Shown here in pieces: positions 53,701 to 64,000 of a stretch of 64,000 nucleotides of DNA. The DNA is from Oscheius tipulae (lineage: Eukaryota; Nematoda; Chromadorea; Rhabditida; Rhabditidae). Numbering within the stretch: position 1 is the first letter of the stretch; every line of letters begins with the position of its first letter. A model generated the notes under the pieces. The model saw only the letters and a list, made by a program, of their open reading frames with translations. It did no database searches and had not been told where the DNA came from. The position numbers and the translations under genes were made by a program. The stretch spans positions 9,758,501 through 9,822,500 of the forward strand of contig JASJZH010000005.1 in assembly GCA_037178975.1 (NCBI GenBank), given 5' to 3'.

Positions 53701-54661
53701 ACCCTACTACTCATTCGAACTGTCAAGGGCGACATCTTTGGGGCCTACTGCAGTTCCTCGTGGGCCGAGCGAAATGATCGCCGTGAAAGGACAAAATCGA
53801 AGTGGGCTGGATCTTTTTCATCAAGATGAAATGTTCAGATACTTCGGTACGGGCGAGTCGTTTGTCTGGAGGCTGGACGAGGAGAGCGAGTTGCCAGTCT
53901 TCTACGGCTGGGTTGGGAACAACAACGATAACCCAGACACCAGTCCGCAGATGTTTATGGCGGCCAAGGACAGACTTCTTGTTGTCAGTTTTTTGCTAGC
54001 ATTTTCATGGAGCACAATGCTATTTTTGTTGCGTTTCCTCAGTCGCCAGCAGTCTTGTTTGTTGTTCGCCATTCACTTTTGCGTCTTATCCCGGTAGCTA
54101 GCCTGTTTAGCCCCGTCATGGACCAAGTTTTTATCTTGAATGTTGAAAACCTGGAATGGGACCGCCTCTAGTACCTCATTTTGGAGCTTGAACCTTCTAC
54201 TTGAACACTACAGGACTGCTGGTCCAGACATTCATGTTTGGGTTCGCTACCCACCCATTCGGCCTGCTGGACGTATTTTTGTCTTGAGAGCTGGAAAAAT
54301 AAACGTGGCGGCTTCGGTACCTTTTTGTGACCTGGACTTTGTCCAGCTCGTTTACTCGAGTATAGCTTGCTCACATTGAATAGTCAGCGTTACCACCTCG
54401 ATGGGGTTTTTTGCGAAACGTTTTTCTTTTTCAAAGATCGAAAGGTTCCCCCTGTTGATGGTTGTTTTCAGTGTCATCGACATTTCTTTATGATACCACT
54501 TTCAGATTGGCTCCGGCGACGGGGACGCGATTCGTATTGACGAGGAGCTGACGCGTGGCATGTCTTCAGCCTGCCGCACCTTCGGGAGCCCTGCCCTCGT
54601 CGAGAGTCGCACGTTCGACATTGACGAGCTCGAAGTTTTTGACGTGCTAACAGGAACCTAA
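47724..54661 (+). CDS. TBC1D24 / Skywalker (TBC + TLDc domain Rab-GAP-like protein)
   Basis: Common exons: 50846-50990, 51178-51317, 51700-51786, 51879-52019, 52080-52223, 52587-52679, 52721-52813, 53421-53526, 53570-53801, 53839-53983, 54506-54661. Two starts reach exon 50846 in phase 0: exons 47724-47827, 48340-48457 and 48791-48901 (total about 604 residues), or a first exon at 49888-50001 (about 531). The TBC domain includes WPVRHEVRRELW, NNYELNEQG and WLTWIFKGLPLSHIVRVVDC, FLVEG-like YLVEGNKFVIR; the TLDc domain has FRLSQDGASF, LLLIRTVKGDIFGAY, FGTGESFVWRL and the end blocks MFMAAKDRLLVIGSGDGDAI, CRTFGSPALV. In flies and mammals this protein controls synaptic vesicle trafficking through Rab35 and oxidative-stress resistance; human mutations cause epilepsy. 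The TBC catalytic Arg/Gln fingers are not evident, as in other family members. Confidence 0.92.
49888..50001 (+). CDS. Alternative first exon of the TBC1D24 gene
   Basis: ATG at 49888 opens a 38-codon exon (MPALERRSLSLDSDSGYSEF…LFTEN) that ends at a good donor (aat|gtaag) in phase 0, compatible with exon 50846. The same frame is open upstream to about 49655 and is proline-rich, so the exon could also be internal and longer. Confidence 0.5.
51530..51592 (-). repeat. tRNA-like sequence in a TBC1D24 intron
   Basis: Minus strand: tagctcagtcggttagtac (good A box) and gggttcaag (B-box-like). No acceptor stem. Confidence 0.45.
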
Positions 54662-55797
54662 TTTTGTTACATTTTCCCCATCAAATCCGATGATTATTTG
54701 CCCTGTGAACTGCCCCCCCCCTAGTCTTCACTTACCTACCCTTTCTCTTCCTCTCCACACTACGGGTCCCCATAGAATACATTCCCCCCGTATTTTAGAG
54801 ACATAGTAGCTTACAAGCAAATTGTATCCGCAACCAACAGCTTTAACCCCTATTACAAACATTTTTGAATCTTTATTTTCCTGTAATCAGACCTAATGAC
54901 ACCGCGTGTTGTACATACTTTGTGGCCCACAGTGTGCGTAGCTGCTGCTTCTCGGCAAGGTTTCGTTTAATAAAGACATTGTAGGCGTGTTCTTGCCCCT
55001 TTTTGTACAAGTTTTTAGCAGAATTGTATCTGTAGCAAGAGTGCTCAAGAAGCATCCTTATCAGTCCTTGTGCGACGTTGCAATATCCCAAATTTTGTCC
55101 CGTTTTTACTGCTTTTAGCTGGCTGCTGTGAATAAGAGGATTTCCGCGCGGCAGATGGCAAGATTTGCAGCAAGCACTTTGCTGTTGGAAACTCCTTATC
55201 TTTCATTCACATTTTGCCTGAAATATCCGAATTTTCGAGCTTTTCTCGTTCATTTCTTCGCTATTAAACCGTATTTTTCTTTACTCTGTAGACGATCCCC
55301 AATTTTATGACGAACCATATTTGCCCAGTTTTGACCCAATATCAGCCAAATCTGTCTCCTTCGAGCTTCCACCTATTTGAAGTCATTTGTTTTACAGAAG
55401 CTGGAGAAAAAAGATTCACTTCATTAGAAAACGGCCATGTTTAATCAAATGTTGTCCTCACACTAGTCTCTTTTTCTCCATTCTTTAATTTTTGAAGTTA
55501 TTCGCCATGATGACTGCTATAAAAAGACTCCCTAGGTGGGAACTTTCCTCCAAGAGCTTACAAAACACCTTCTGAACGTGAAATAGTCCTACAGGGACTC
55601 TAAACGATCCGGAAAACGGGTTTTGCCAATTTTTTTCCCGGTACAGCATATCTGTAATCTGCTTTCCTCTTTCTTCGATCCCTCTCTACCGACAACGCCA
55701 TGGCAGAGATCAGCTGACCACTGGTGTTGATGCTAAAAAAAAAGTTTCTTCGCCTTTCCTCTTCCAAACCAGCTTATTTACCTGATTTTTTTGCTGA
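54662..55797. other. Intergenic region
   Basis: AT-rich. A 72-codon open stretch on the minus strand (54873-55091) has no recognised similarity and no splice context. MPDU1 starts at 55798. Confidence 0.4.
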
Positions 55798-56822
55798 ATG
55801 GCTAAGGCTCTCGGTCAGCAGCTCTTCGAGGATGTCCTCAGCTTTGTCTTCCCGGAGAACTGCTTCGAGGAACTGTTCATGAACTTCAACGTTTTCCATC
55901 GTGAGCCCCCTTTTCTATTTTTATATGCTTATTTTCTAGCCAAATGCCCCAAACAGGTGCTGAGTCGCGTTCTCGGCCTCGGTATCACCTTTGGCTCCAT
56001 GATGCTCTTCGTGCCTCAAATCCTCAAGATTCATACGGCTAGAAGTGCTAAGGTAATCTTTTTTTTGTCTTTGTCACGAAGAATAAATACTTCAGGGAAT
56101 CTCGCTCATCTCTCAGCTTCTCGCTCTCGTTGGAGCTTTCGGAACTGCCGCCTACAGCTACACGAAGGGCTTCGTCTTCACTCAGTACGGGGACTCTATC
56201 TTTGTCACCATCCAGCTGATCATCATCATCATGCAGATTCTCTATTTCAACGGTGCCGGAGCCTATGCTGCTGCCTTCCTGGCCTTCTGGTGCGTTGTTT
56301 TGCTACACTTTCATTATGGTTTTGACCGGTCGATCGTGGCCAGTCAGTTAGACAGGACTTGGTCGCAACGTATTATTTGTCTTACTAGGGGTCAACTGAT
56401 TTTTGCAATGTAAGGGATAGACAGAGGTAGGGGTCGCGCAACGCGAGAAACATCAACGGGAAGTGAAGGAGCCCAAATTGTGCAAAAACAAAAGGTAACT
56501 TTTTGAAGAAGGAGGGTCGCGCGGAAGTTTTGAACTGCAGACATACAGTTGACCCCTGTATCCGGCCGATTTATGTACCTAGACCAGACCCGATTCCATT
56601 TTTTGGCATACACAATGTGCAAATCGGACTGCAAACAAATCACGAGTCGCTCTTTGGCTTAATCTGGATTGTGACCGCGGCGAACCGGACCCAGATGTCA
56701 GCTGGGCAGTTCGAAACGAAATATGGTTGATTTTTCCACATTTTTAGAATGGTTGTGGTCTTTTGGTAGGATAGAATTAGCCCACAATAGGAGGAAAGAC
56801 AAGGGAACGAGTTGCCACCGGA

Positions 56823-56857
<35 letters not shown>

Positions 56858-58133
56858 TTTCATTTGTCATATGAACAAACATTGGAAGAGGGGAAGGGGA
56901 GAGGGAAGAGCGAGGGTTTATCGGCTTAGTGATTTTGAAAAGAAAAAATAAAGAATATCGTGGCACTACGGCTTTGCCATTGACCGGGACGTATAACAAC
57001 TGTACAACGTTAAAATTGGAATAGAATAGTCCAAAGTTAAACCACCCTCGGTTGTTGTACAGAGTCCCCCTGCCGCCAATGGTGCGCTATGAACAGACAA
57101 ACATGCGTGTACAAAGGCCTGGAGTCCAGTGTCAGAGGCAGAGGAATGAAAGTCATTAACCAACTCAGGGCAGCGCTCAACCTGGTCTCAGTGCCATTTT
57201 TAGCCAAAAGAAAAACAATGATACTTCGCCAAAATACCCTGCTCAAGGAGAGAACTGGGTGGGAAGAGTTGGGGGAGGGAAGGTATCACCTATAGCTTCG
57301 TTTTCAATCCAATAGACTAGCTAGTGATCCAATATGCGTCGAGACGTGCTGAATAATTGTAGAACGGCCTGACCGAATAAGAGAACCTAAATCGTTATCC
57401 TCCAAAAGTCGACTTACCCTGAACGTGAAGGAGTTTAGATGCTTGGAATTTGCTCTAACCAGGGATAGTTTGGGATGTATTTTGAATTGAACAGTTCTGC
57501 CATTGGAAGGACGGAAAATGAATAGATCACCTAGACTAGTGTAACCGTTACCACTAATAATCTTTCTGACAAAAAGAACATCCGCAACCATTTTTCTAAC
57601 AAGAAGAGAATGAAGTTTTAAGAAGTTGATACGATACTCATAACTGGGCAAGTCTACGTAGTTCAATCCTGGGTTATTTCTTAATCAAAAAGCACGGGAA
57701 GCGCGGCGGCTACGCACAGGCGGCTTCAGACACACAGACACTTCAAAATTAAATTTGTGTTTCAATTTCAGCTGGGCCATGACATTCGCCGTCATCGGGG
57801 CCTATATCCCCCTCTCTGTTCTGACCTCGATCCAGGCCGTCACCATCCCCATCGTCTTCGTTTCAAAAGCCATCCAGGCTTCCCAGAACTACAAGGCGCA
57901 GAGCACCGGCCAGTTGTCTCTAGTCTCCGTCGCTCTCCAGTTCTTCGGTACGCCTTTTTAACAATGTTTAATCGATTGAATCAGGCACCGTGGCTCGCGT
58001 CTACACCACGCTCCAGGACACAGACGACCAGCTGCTCTTGGCCTCTTTCGGCAGCGCCGCCGCCCTCAACGCCGTTATTTTCGCCCAATTCTTCCTCTAC
58101 TGGAACGCGCCGGAGAAGAAGAAGATGGCCTAA
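55798..58133 (+). CDS. mpdu-1: MPDU1 (mannose-P-dolichol utilisation protein, PQ-loop)
   Basis: Five exons (55798-55900, 55940-56052, 56096-56289, 57772-57947, 57985-58133) in phase give 244 residues, like the 247 of human MPDU1. Diagnostic parts are CFEELFMNFNVF, LSRVLGLGITFGSMMLFVPQ with the first PQ-loop PQILKI, YSYTKGFVFTQYGDS, QNYKAQSTGQLS, FGTVARVYTTLQDTDD and the KKK-type ER retrieval tail (EKKKMA). It is a multi-pass ER membrane protein required for use of dolichol-P-mannose and -glucose in N-glycosylation, GPI synthesis and C-/O-mannosylation. Intron 3 (1.48 kb) is inflated by a retrotransposon. Confidence 0.96.
56822..57690 (-). mobile_element. 5'-truncated non-LTR retrotransposon in MPDU1 intron 3
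   Basis: On the minus strand, 57666-57304 encodes a reverse-transcriptase C-terminal region (LPSYEYRINFLKLHSLLVRK, DLFIFRPSNGRT, FTFRVSRLLEDND), typical of LINE ORF2 ends. Reading on, a non-coding 3' part ends with ttcatatgacaaatgaa and then (TATC)n at 56855-56823, i.e. the microsatellite tail that several LINE clades carry. It is antisense to MPDU1 and not intact. Confidence 0.7.
56823..56855. repeat. (GATA)n microsatellite
   Basis: About eight perfect GATA units; best explained as the 3' tail of the LINE on the minus strand. Confidence 0.85.
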
Positions 58134-58464
58134 GCGTTTTTCTTTTTTTTGGGTCCTTATTTATATTTTACAAGTTTCCCGATCTTCTAATATTGTGCTC
58201 TTCTGTGATAAAAACTTTCCCCGAGCTGTGATTCCCTCGTCTTTTCTGCCGTTTTTCGTTGCATACCGGTATAAAATTGCTTAATGTAGTCAGAAAAAGA
58301 ATGTCTACAGTAACCCGCAGATTTGAGGTTTTTGTTTCGGGACCATCGGTTGCCCGCAAATTTAAAAAAAAAATCAAACTTTTTGAAATTTTGACGCTCT
58401 GTCCATAGGACTCTATACGAAAAGCTACTTTAGACACTCTTTCTCTTAACACTTTCAATTTAGA

Positions 58465-59567
58465 ATGGCCGGTGCCTTCTTTCGCCGCATGGGCGTGAAA
58501 TTTGTGGACTATTGGAAGCAGGTTGGAGCAGATTATGGAACAGTTATACGAGAAGCTGGCCAGGAGTCCCGGAGAAAGCCCTGGAAAGCAGGTTACTTCC
58601 TGTTAGCCCTAAAGAAAGGTATTTTTCAGCCGTCACGGCTGGCCTTCTCGGCGGGCTCGTCTACGCCTACAAAACGAATCCGAGCTACGAGGAGATGCGC
58701 AACGAGCTAGCCGAGCGGAGACAGCAGCTAGTTCTCGTACCGAATTCCAATCATAACAGTAAATCAGGTAAGCTGGTTATTTACCATGCTATTCCGAGAT
58801 TCTTGGCAACGAAAGATGATGCAGTAAAGAAAAACATACTTTGGTTAGTTGTCAGCTTGATCCCCTTTCTCGTCATCCCGTGCTGGCTAGTTCTTCGGGC
58901 CCGTGAGCTCGCCAAAGCCCAGCTAAATTTCCCGGTGCCTAAAAAGAATGCGAGCCCGTACCAATCGCGTGCCTGGCCGCTGGCTATCTTCGGCTGGGCC
59001 TGTTTCTCCATCCTCATGGTCACTCTCAACATATTCGGTTTCAGTTTCTAGTTTTATCACTTTTTTTGTCATACTACCCGGTGCCAATCAGACATGTGCC
59101 ATAGGCTCGGCTGGGCCGGACCAATTTTCAGCGAAAAAGAGCAGAGCAAAAAAAGCGCTACAACTTTGCAGAACATCACAAAATGAAAAAAGCAACTTTG
59201 ACCACGAACCGGCCGAATTCTGTAAATCTTACTTTTTACTATCCTAGACTTCCAGATGCTGATATCGCTCTCCGATCTCTACTTCTCTGTCAAGAGCGAC
59301 TCCACTATTACAACCTCTGGTTCTTTTCTCTTCTCGTCAAAACTACACATGATTCCAAGGCTTGTTTCATTCTATTTGTCCCAAATCAGCCATCTTCAGA
59401 TTCGTATCTTCCACAGCCAGGACGTGAATCTCCAAAAATGGCCCTGGATGGAATTTTACGATAACATTCTCGATATCGGCTATTTCGGGAAATGGCATCA
59501 TCTGAAGACGAATTTCATCGACTACGACATCAACCGTGAGGAGATCGATCAGCTGCCAAATGCCTAG
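58465..59567 (+). CDS. TIMM29 homologue (TIM22 translocase subunit)
   Basis: Exons 58465-58591, 58630-58767, 59256-59377 (or -59335) and 59400-59567 give about 170-184 residues. The order of conserved parts matches human TIMM29: DYGTVIREAGQESRRKPWKA, a single membrane segment (TAGLLGGLVYAYK), NPSYEEMRNELAE, LRSLLLCQERLHYYNLWFFS, and the C-terminal DNILDIGYFGKW..DYDINREEI. Tim29 sits in the mitochondrial inner membrane and stabilises the TIM22 carrier translocase. The junction near 59336-59400 is odd: the two halves are in different frames and can be joined by a 22-bp or a 64-bp GT..AG intron. Intron 2 contains an inverted copy of the TMEM104 last exon. Confidence 0.82.
58871..59073 (+). repeat. 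Inverted copy of the TMEM104 last exon (left arm)
   Basis: About 203 bp that match the reverse complement of 59714-59916 with only about four differences (for example cagctaaat against cagctgaac). It encodes the same peptide end with one change (SPYQSR for SPFQSR), lies in TIMM29 intron 2, and has no upstream exons. Confidence 0.9.
59156..59180. repeat. Half of a hairpin-forming repeat
   Basis: Right arm only: cgctacaactttgcagaaca. Confidence 0.4.
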
Positions 59568-59713
59568 ATTTTTTTTTGAGTTATGTTGTTGATCTTTATT
59601 GTTTTATAAATCTCTTCTTTCTCTGCTATTTACAGGGAATATGAACCGGTAATAAAACGGGGGTGGAAAATTGCACAAAGACACGTGTCTGGGATAGACC
59701 GAAATGGCACAGG

Positions 59714-59916
59714 GTATGACAAAAAAATGATAAAACTAGAAACTGAAACCGAATATGTTGAGAGTGACCATGAGGATGGAGAAACAGGCCCAGCCGAAGA
59801 TAGCCAGCGGCCAGGCACGCGATTGGAACGGGCTCGCATTCTTTTTAGGCACCGGGAAGTTCAGCTGGGCTTTGGCGAGCTCACGGGCCCGAAGAACTAG
59901 CCAGCACGGGATGACG
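59714..59916 (-). repeat. Right arm of the TMEM104 inverted duplication (native copy)
   Basis: This arm is the native TMEM104 last exon plus about 22 bp of 3' flank. Confidence 0.9.
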
Positions 59917-62900
59917 AATTGAACTCCTACGCCTGAAATTTTTTTTTTTGACGAAAATTTAAAGAAAAATACCAGGGTAACTGCCAGTAACCGAGGCCAA
60001 GAGAAGGACATTGTCGGTGAAGAGACTGATGAGAGTCGGCAGACCAATTGTCAGAGCTGGGATGATCAAATCGGTGATTTTTGTCTTAAAACATGAGGTT
60101 ATCTCCAGCGGATATGGACTAGTTTAAAGTGAGCCCATGATGCTACTCTGTTTGAATTCGGAGCGCAAAACCCGAAGCTTGGGTAAAAAGTGACCATTTC
60201 CAATTTATTTTAATGATAAAAGACTCACTAATCATCTTTGCCAATGTCTCACGAGATAGTGATAACTTTTGTCATACGTGGGATACGAACCCGCCCCGTT
60301 TTGAATTTTTAGTCGGAGTGCTAACCGGCTGAGCCACCCGAGAAAGTTCGCTGAATTTTCTCTGGAAATACAGTGAACTTAGATATTGCCCTAGCGCCTT
60401 AGGCTTTTTAAATAAATTCCAAACCCAGGATCCGAACCCTCGACCCCTCGGACATTAATTGGAAAACTTGCTATTGTGCCATTTGTACAAACCGGTGCAA
60501 AACTGTGATTATTTATATTGGCGATTGGAGTACTGTCATTTCGTGACAGGACCCTTGAAAAAATGATTTACAGCCCTTGTTTATTGAAAATAGACCACAA
60601 AAAATGTCGGAAGCCGTGCAAACTGCTCAATCAACCAAGAATGATTGAACAGGATCAAAGCACCATTGACCATTTCCCAAGACATCGGCTCACTCGGAAA
60701 ATCGCGTTCCCGAATGGAATTTGTCGTCTTGGGGGAATCGAACCCGTGACCCTCGGACCGCGAATCCAACGCGCTAACCAATACACTACCGAGCGCAACA
60801 GAGCCGCGGAAAGCAGACTTACCGTAGTTCCGCCGGTACGACTCCGGCTCCTCGGGCGGACGTCTTCTTCGCTCTCCTCCTCGTTTTCCAGCAGAGATTC
60901 CTCCTCCGTCGTCAGACCTCCAGGCCAGACCATTCGCTTCAAGACCTTGATGTTGTTGATTAGCGTGATGGCCACGATCGGGTAGTTTGTGGTGAGTGTG
61001 AATATAGGAAACAGGGCCAGGAAGTGGTCGCAGAAGAAGTAGAAGACACTCGTGTAGTCGTCGTGGAGGAAGTTCAGCGTGTAGACATCCTAAATTTTTA
61101 TTTTTGGCTGCAAAAAGTGGACAAATCTAACCAAAACGTGCGAGAAGGCGAACGCTCCGGTGATGGAGAGGGTAAAGTAGAAGGTCATCACTACTGCGTA
61201 GACAAGGGACAGGCGTTGAAAGAGGCCGGATTTTGAGCTGGAAATGAATGATTTTTTGTTTGTTTCTAGGATGTCAGACAGAAATTTCCCCCCCTCGAAA
61301 AAGGCAGCCGCGCAACTCGAGCAGAACCAACAGGGGGAACTTTTGTACTTCAAAGGGGAGCCCTTTGAAATAGAAAAGGGGCCGCGCAAAACTTCTGAAT
61401 CGCAATAATCCATTCGATTCGACTCTTTTGAAAAGTTATGGGGCGGAGAGTTTTGTAAGGAAAAGGCGAAGCAAATCGGACCTAACTGCTAAGCCATGAG
61501 CATGGAATTTGAAAAAAATTGGAAGATCGACTTATACTGTTATATAATGTTTGATATCCTTCGCTTCTTACGGGTCCCGTAACGATTACTTTATTTCCTG
61601 CCAAACAGGCACCATTTTTAATCTCCCCAGTTCTACTCAGAGAATACTGTTTCCCTTTTTCTCTAATAAACCTATACATACTCGTGTAGTTTGTAAGACG
61701 GTCTACCTAGCGAGCATCAGATAGATATATATGATACTCTAAGGTTGATGGTTTCCGACGGCAAAAGGTTAGACAAAAGCTATCGTCAAGGTGTGTTACT
61801 AGCGCCTCTAGTATAAAAATTTCGGCTAACCTCATCGGTGTGATAAGTCCTGGCAGGCTGTGGTGGCACATGAAGGCGTAGACCGTCACCCCGAACAGCG
61901 AGCCGAATCCGTGAACATTTGCAGCCGGAGGATGACCTTCTGCTCCCTTGTCCCAAAGCGAACAGCTGGCCAGGACGATCATCAAGGTGAAGGCTGTCCA
62001 TCGGGAGACGGTCGTAGCCAGCTGGATGTACTTCGTCTTGGTGATTCCGGCCACGACCATGGGAGTGCAGACGGCTATGAAGGTGACCACGCAGAGTCGA
62101 TACACTGAAATTTTTTGGTTGTCTTCATGCAAAAGAGTTCGAACCTGTGTATCTGTCGAAAAATTTCGGCCAATCCTCGTGACAGGGGTCCGTGAGCTGG
62201 CTGACATTCGCGGTTGCATTTACGGAATGACAGATGATATTCATCATGGATTTCGGGACCGTGGTGGAGTAAATCGCGAGATCACCGAAGAGGTAGACGT
62301 TCAGGGCAAAGTAGGAGAAAATCACACCGACTTTTCCGAGGAATAGCGAAGCCATTTGACTCTAAAAATGAATATTGTGTAAGCTTTTTTTCTCAGCTGA
62401 GTAGTTGGATGGTATGGCCTGTTTTTCAGCCAATTTGCCGGTCAAATGCAGGCACATTTTCCAGTTTTAGGATTTTCTAATCTACACAGTCGTATCTAGT
62501 CTGTTCAAGAAAAAGAACATAACTTGAATTGCGCGGCACACATTTTCTTGCTTGCGTATCAAAGATTTGCATTGAAGAAATTAGTGCGCAGCCGAAATCT
62601 TAAGGCGCGTCCATTTGAAAAATATAGCATCAATTGTTCACAAATGTTTGAATGCCTACGATCTTTTAGTTTTAAATAGGTATATTTTCTTTCGTTAAAT
62701 AAAATTAACTTTTTTTCACTTTGACCGTCCAAGACATAATTTGTCCGAGTACAACACTGCTGGAACAGAGCTCGGAAGTTTCTATGACGACGCCAGCGCA
62801 ATCGGTAGGTCTTACAGACGACTGTAATATGATCCGTATTGTTTTCCCTAAGCCAATTCTGACAACCATCATGTAGGACCCGACACGAACTGACTCTGTG

Positions 62901-63332
62901 CTGAAAATGAGAAGACTTACAATCTCGACCCGTTCTGTAATCTCAAATGCCGAAGGACCACCCTCGCTTACGACGACATCGTCGTAATCCATATTTTCCT
63001 GCTGACTTCGCTTCTTTTTGGCCGTGAGAGCATTCGCGACCGACAGCGATTCAATGACGAAGGTGGCCGAGACATAACTGGAAATTTTAACAAGTTAAAG
63101 ACCTGAAATGGGAAAAACTGACCTGACGAGGCATGAAATTAAAAGAACGACCACACTCAGAGCCCATCCGGCGGATTGGAAGGCTTTGGGGAGGGCAAGG
63201 GCACCAGTTCCGACGATCAAGTTGAATATGTACAGGAGGCCTACCTGAATTCCGCCATTACCTGCGAAAATTTAAAGAAAAACGTACAGTCGGATTGTAG
63301 GAGGCACCGGGCTCTGCTCCGCCGGCCGGCAT
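59736..63332 (-). CDS. TMEM104 (putative amino-acid-transporter-like membrane protein)
   Basis: Nine exons on the minus strand in phase (63332-63288, 63244-63123, 63077-62921, 62361-62145, 62104-61831, 61237-61132, 61089-60823, 60084-59973, 59932-59736) give 498 residues against 496 in human TMEM104. Shared landmarks are VGLLYIFNLIVGTGALALPK, FEITERVEI, SQMASLFLGKVG, YLFGDLAIYSTTVP, EGHPPAANVHGFGSLFGV, MCHHSLPGLITP, MDVYTLNF-like DVYTLNFLHDD, and GSYPGVGVQFVIP. It belongs to the SLC36/38-like APC superfamily and has about ten membrane segments; substrate unknown. An insert before exon 8 (TTEEESLLENEEESEEDVRP) is acidic and nematode-specific as far as I know. Intron 7 (738 bp) contains three tRNA-like sequences. 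Confidence 0.93.
60275..60340 (-). repeat. tRNA-like sequence 1 in TMEM104 intron 7
   Basis: Minus strand: A box tggctcagccggttagcac and B box ggttcgtatcc, both near consensus; acceptor stem absent. Confidence 0.5.
60424..60482 (-). repeat. tRNA-like sequence 2 in TMEM104 intron 7
   Basis: Minus strand: A-box-like tggcacaatagcaag and B box ggttcggatcc. Confidence 0.45.
60724..60795 (-). repeat. tRNA-like sequence 3, most tRNA-like in the window
   Basis: Minus strand: A box tagtgtattggttagcg, five-base anticodon stem ttgga/tccga closing a seven-base loop with CGC at the anticodon position (Ala), B box ggttcgattcc. The T stem pairs only three of five and the acceptor arms do not pair, so I call it a pseudo-tRNA rather than a tRNA-Ala gene. 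Confidence 0.5.
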
Positions 63333-64000
63333 GTCGACGAAAAAAGTGCTCTCAGTGGCGGGCGAACCCTGAACTCACCAGACCGTTATCTGTAACAAGA
63401 TAAGTGTGGACAAGTGCAAGAGAATAAGAGCTAAATGAGCAGGAAATAGGTCTAAAACTTAGAAGCGGATTTTTCAGACTGCGAAAGGGTAGAAAATTTC
63501 ATACTTTTATAATATTTAGATGTTAGCCGTCTAGATTCCTTCTAAAACGCTTTTTAAAGTAGTCAGGTCTTGCATCTCTTTGTAACTGCCTCGATTTTCT
63601 ACGAAAACTTTGGAAATTCCATTAAGTCTGTTCAAAATAATAGAGCATTTTTCAAGCAGTCGCGCCAAAAAAAAACGCGTCATTTTGATCCTTTCAAATG
63701 AAATTTTCAACCTATATTTCCCTCATTTTTCGCTGCTTTTCCTACACATTTCGATTGTTTTTTGCGTGTAAACGATGCAGATTACACTGTTTTTCACTTA
63801 GAGAAAAAAAAGGAATTTTCGGAGAGAACCAGAGAAATTACTTTTGAAAGTGTTTGAATCGTCACGTGTTTTTAGCTGCGACGGGTTGTGCATGCTCGAA
63901 ACAGCCGAAAGTTTTGGAGAAAAAATGACTTCGTACAAGGTACATGCGCCGCCCTTTTGAAGATTTCAGACTTGGATTGACAGCCTAACTGGATAAAGTG
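63333..64000. other. Region upstream of TMEM104
   Basis: Acceptor-like ggtgagttcag near 63372 (minus strand) may be the TMEM104 trans-splice site. On the plus strand an ATG at 63925 (MTSYK) is followed by a donor-like gtacat and an acceptor-like gatttcag at about 63970, which could be the start of a gene that continues outside the window; evidence is weak. Confidence 0.3.

Noticed and set aside
54205-54265. Another tRNA-like unit with a ggttcgctacc B box in a TBC1D24 intron
   Set aside because: No convincing A box at the right distance.
54873-55091. 72-codon open frame on the minus strand
   Set aside because: No start context or similarity; a transposon origin is possible but cannot be shown.
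60724-60795. Functional tRNA-Ala(CGC) gene
   Set aside because: Anticodon arm and boxes are good but the acceptor arms do not pair and the T stem is three of five; called tRNA-like instead.

Overview
This window is nuclear DNA of a nematode. The decisive evidence is a cuticle collagen with the nematode-type N-terminal domain and furin-like site (36411-37720), an FMRFamide-like precursor encoding WANQVRFG and ASSWASSVRFG (the flp-19 type), an Abl kinase that follows the worm form closely, very short GT..AG introns (many 33-50 bp), and splice-acceptor-like sites just upstream of start codons that fit spliced-leader trans-splicing. All gene models below were built by eye: each exon chain was checked for GT..AG borders and reading-phase continuity, but no alignment or database search was run.

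Left part (1-22.2 kb, all + strand): the last exons of an unknown gene; abl-1 (2266-10693); flp-19 (11874-14224); a secreted protein with about eleven thrombospondin type-1 repeats (about 15.2-19.5 kb); and an unrecognised multi-pass membrane protein (20441-22221). Between 22.2 and 24.9 kb is a graveyard of mobile DNA: a long terminal-inverted-repeat element, a broken Merlin/IS1016-type transposase and a non-LTR retrotransposon tail.

Middle (24.9-38 kb): a secreted beta-lactamase-like serine hydrolase on the - strand; a PABIR/FAM122-type PP2A regulator followed at operon-like distance by a soluble fumarate reductase; a perfect 269-bp inverted copy of the fumarate reductase 3' end; a small neuropeptide precursor with two IGMRLPN peptides; a four-pass membrane protein; and the collagen.

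Right part (38-64 kb): importin alpha (-) divergent from a syntaxin; an acidic coiled-coil protein and elongin C at operon-like spacing; TBC1D24/Skywalker with two candidate first exons; MPDU1 with a retrotransposon in an intron; TIMM29; and TMEM104 (-), whose last exon also has an inverted copy inside a TIMM29 intron. The mix is housekeeping (import, ubiquitin ligase adaptor, glycosylation, mitochondrial import) plus neuronal/secretory genes; apart from the possible operons I see no shared pathway.

The repeat landscape is the least explained part: a two-headed tRNA-like SINE (three copies plus a fragment), several single tRNA-like units, a hairpin-forming palindromic family with ten or more copies, and purine-rich GAGACAG tracts that fill introns in the left 38 kb but are almost absent from the right 26 kb.
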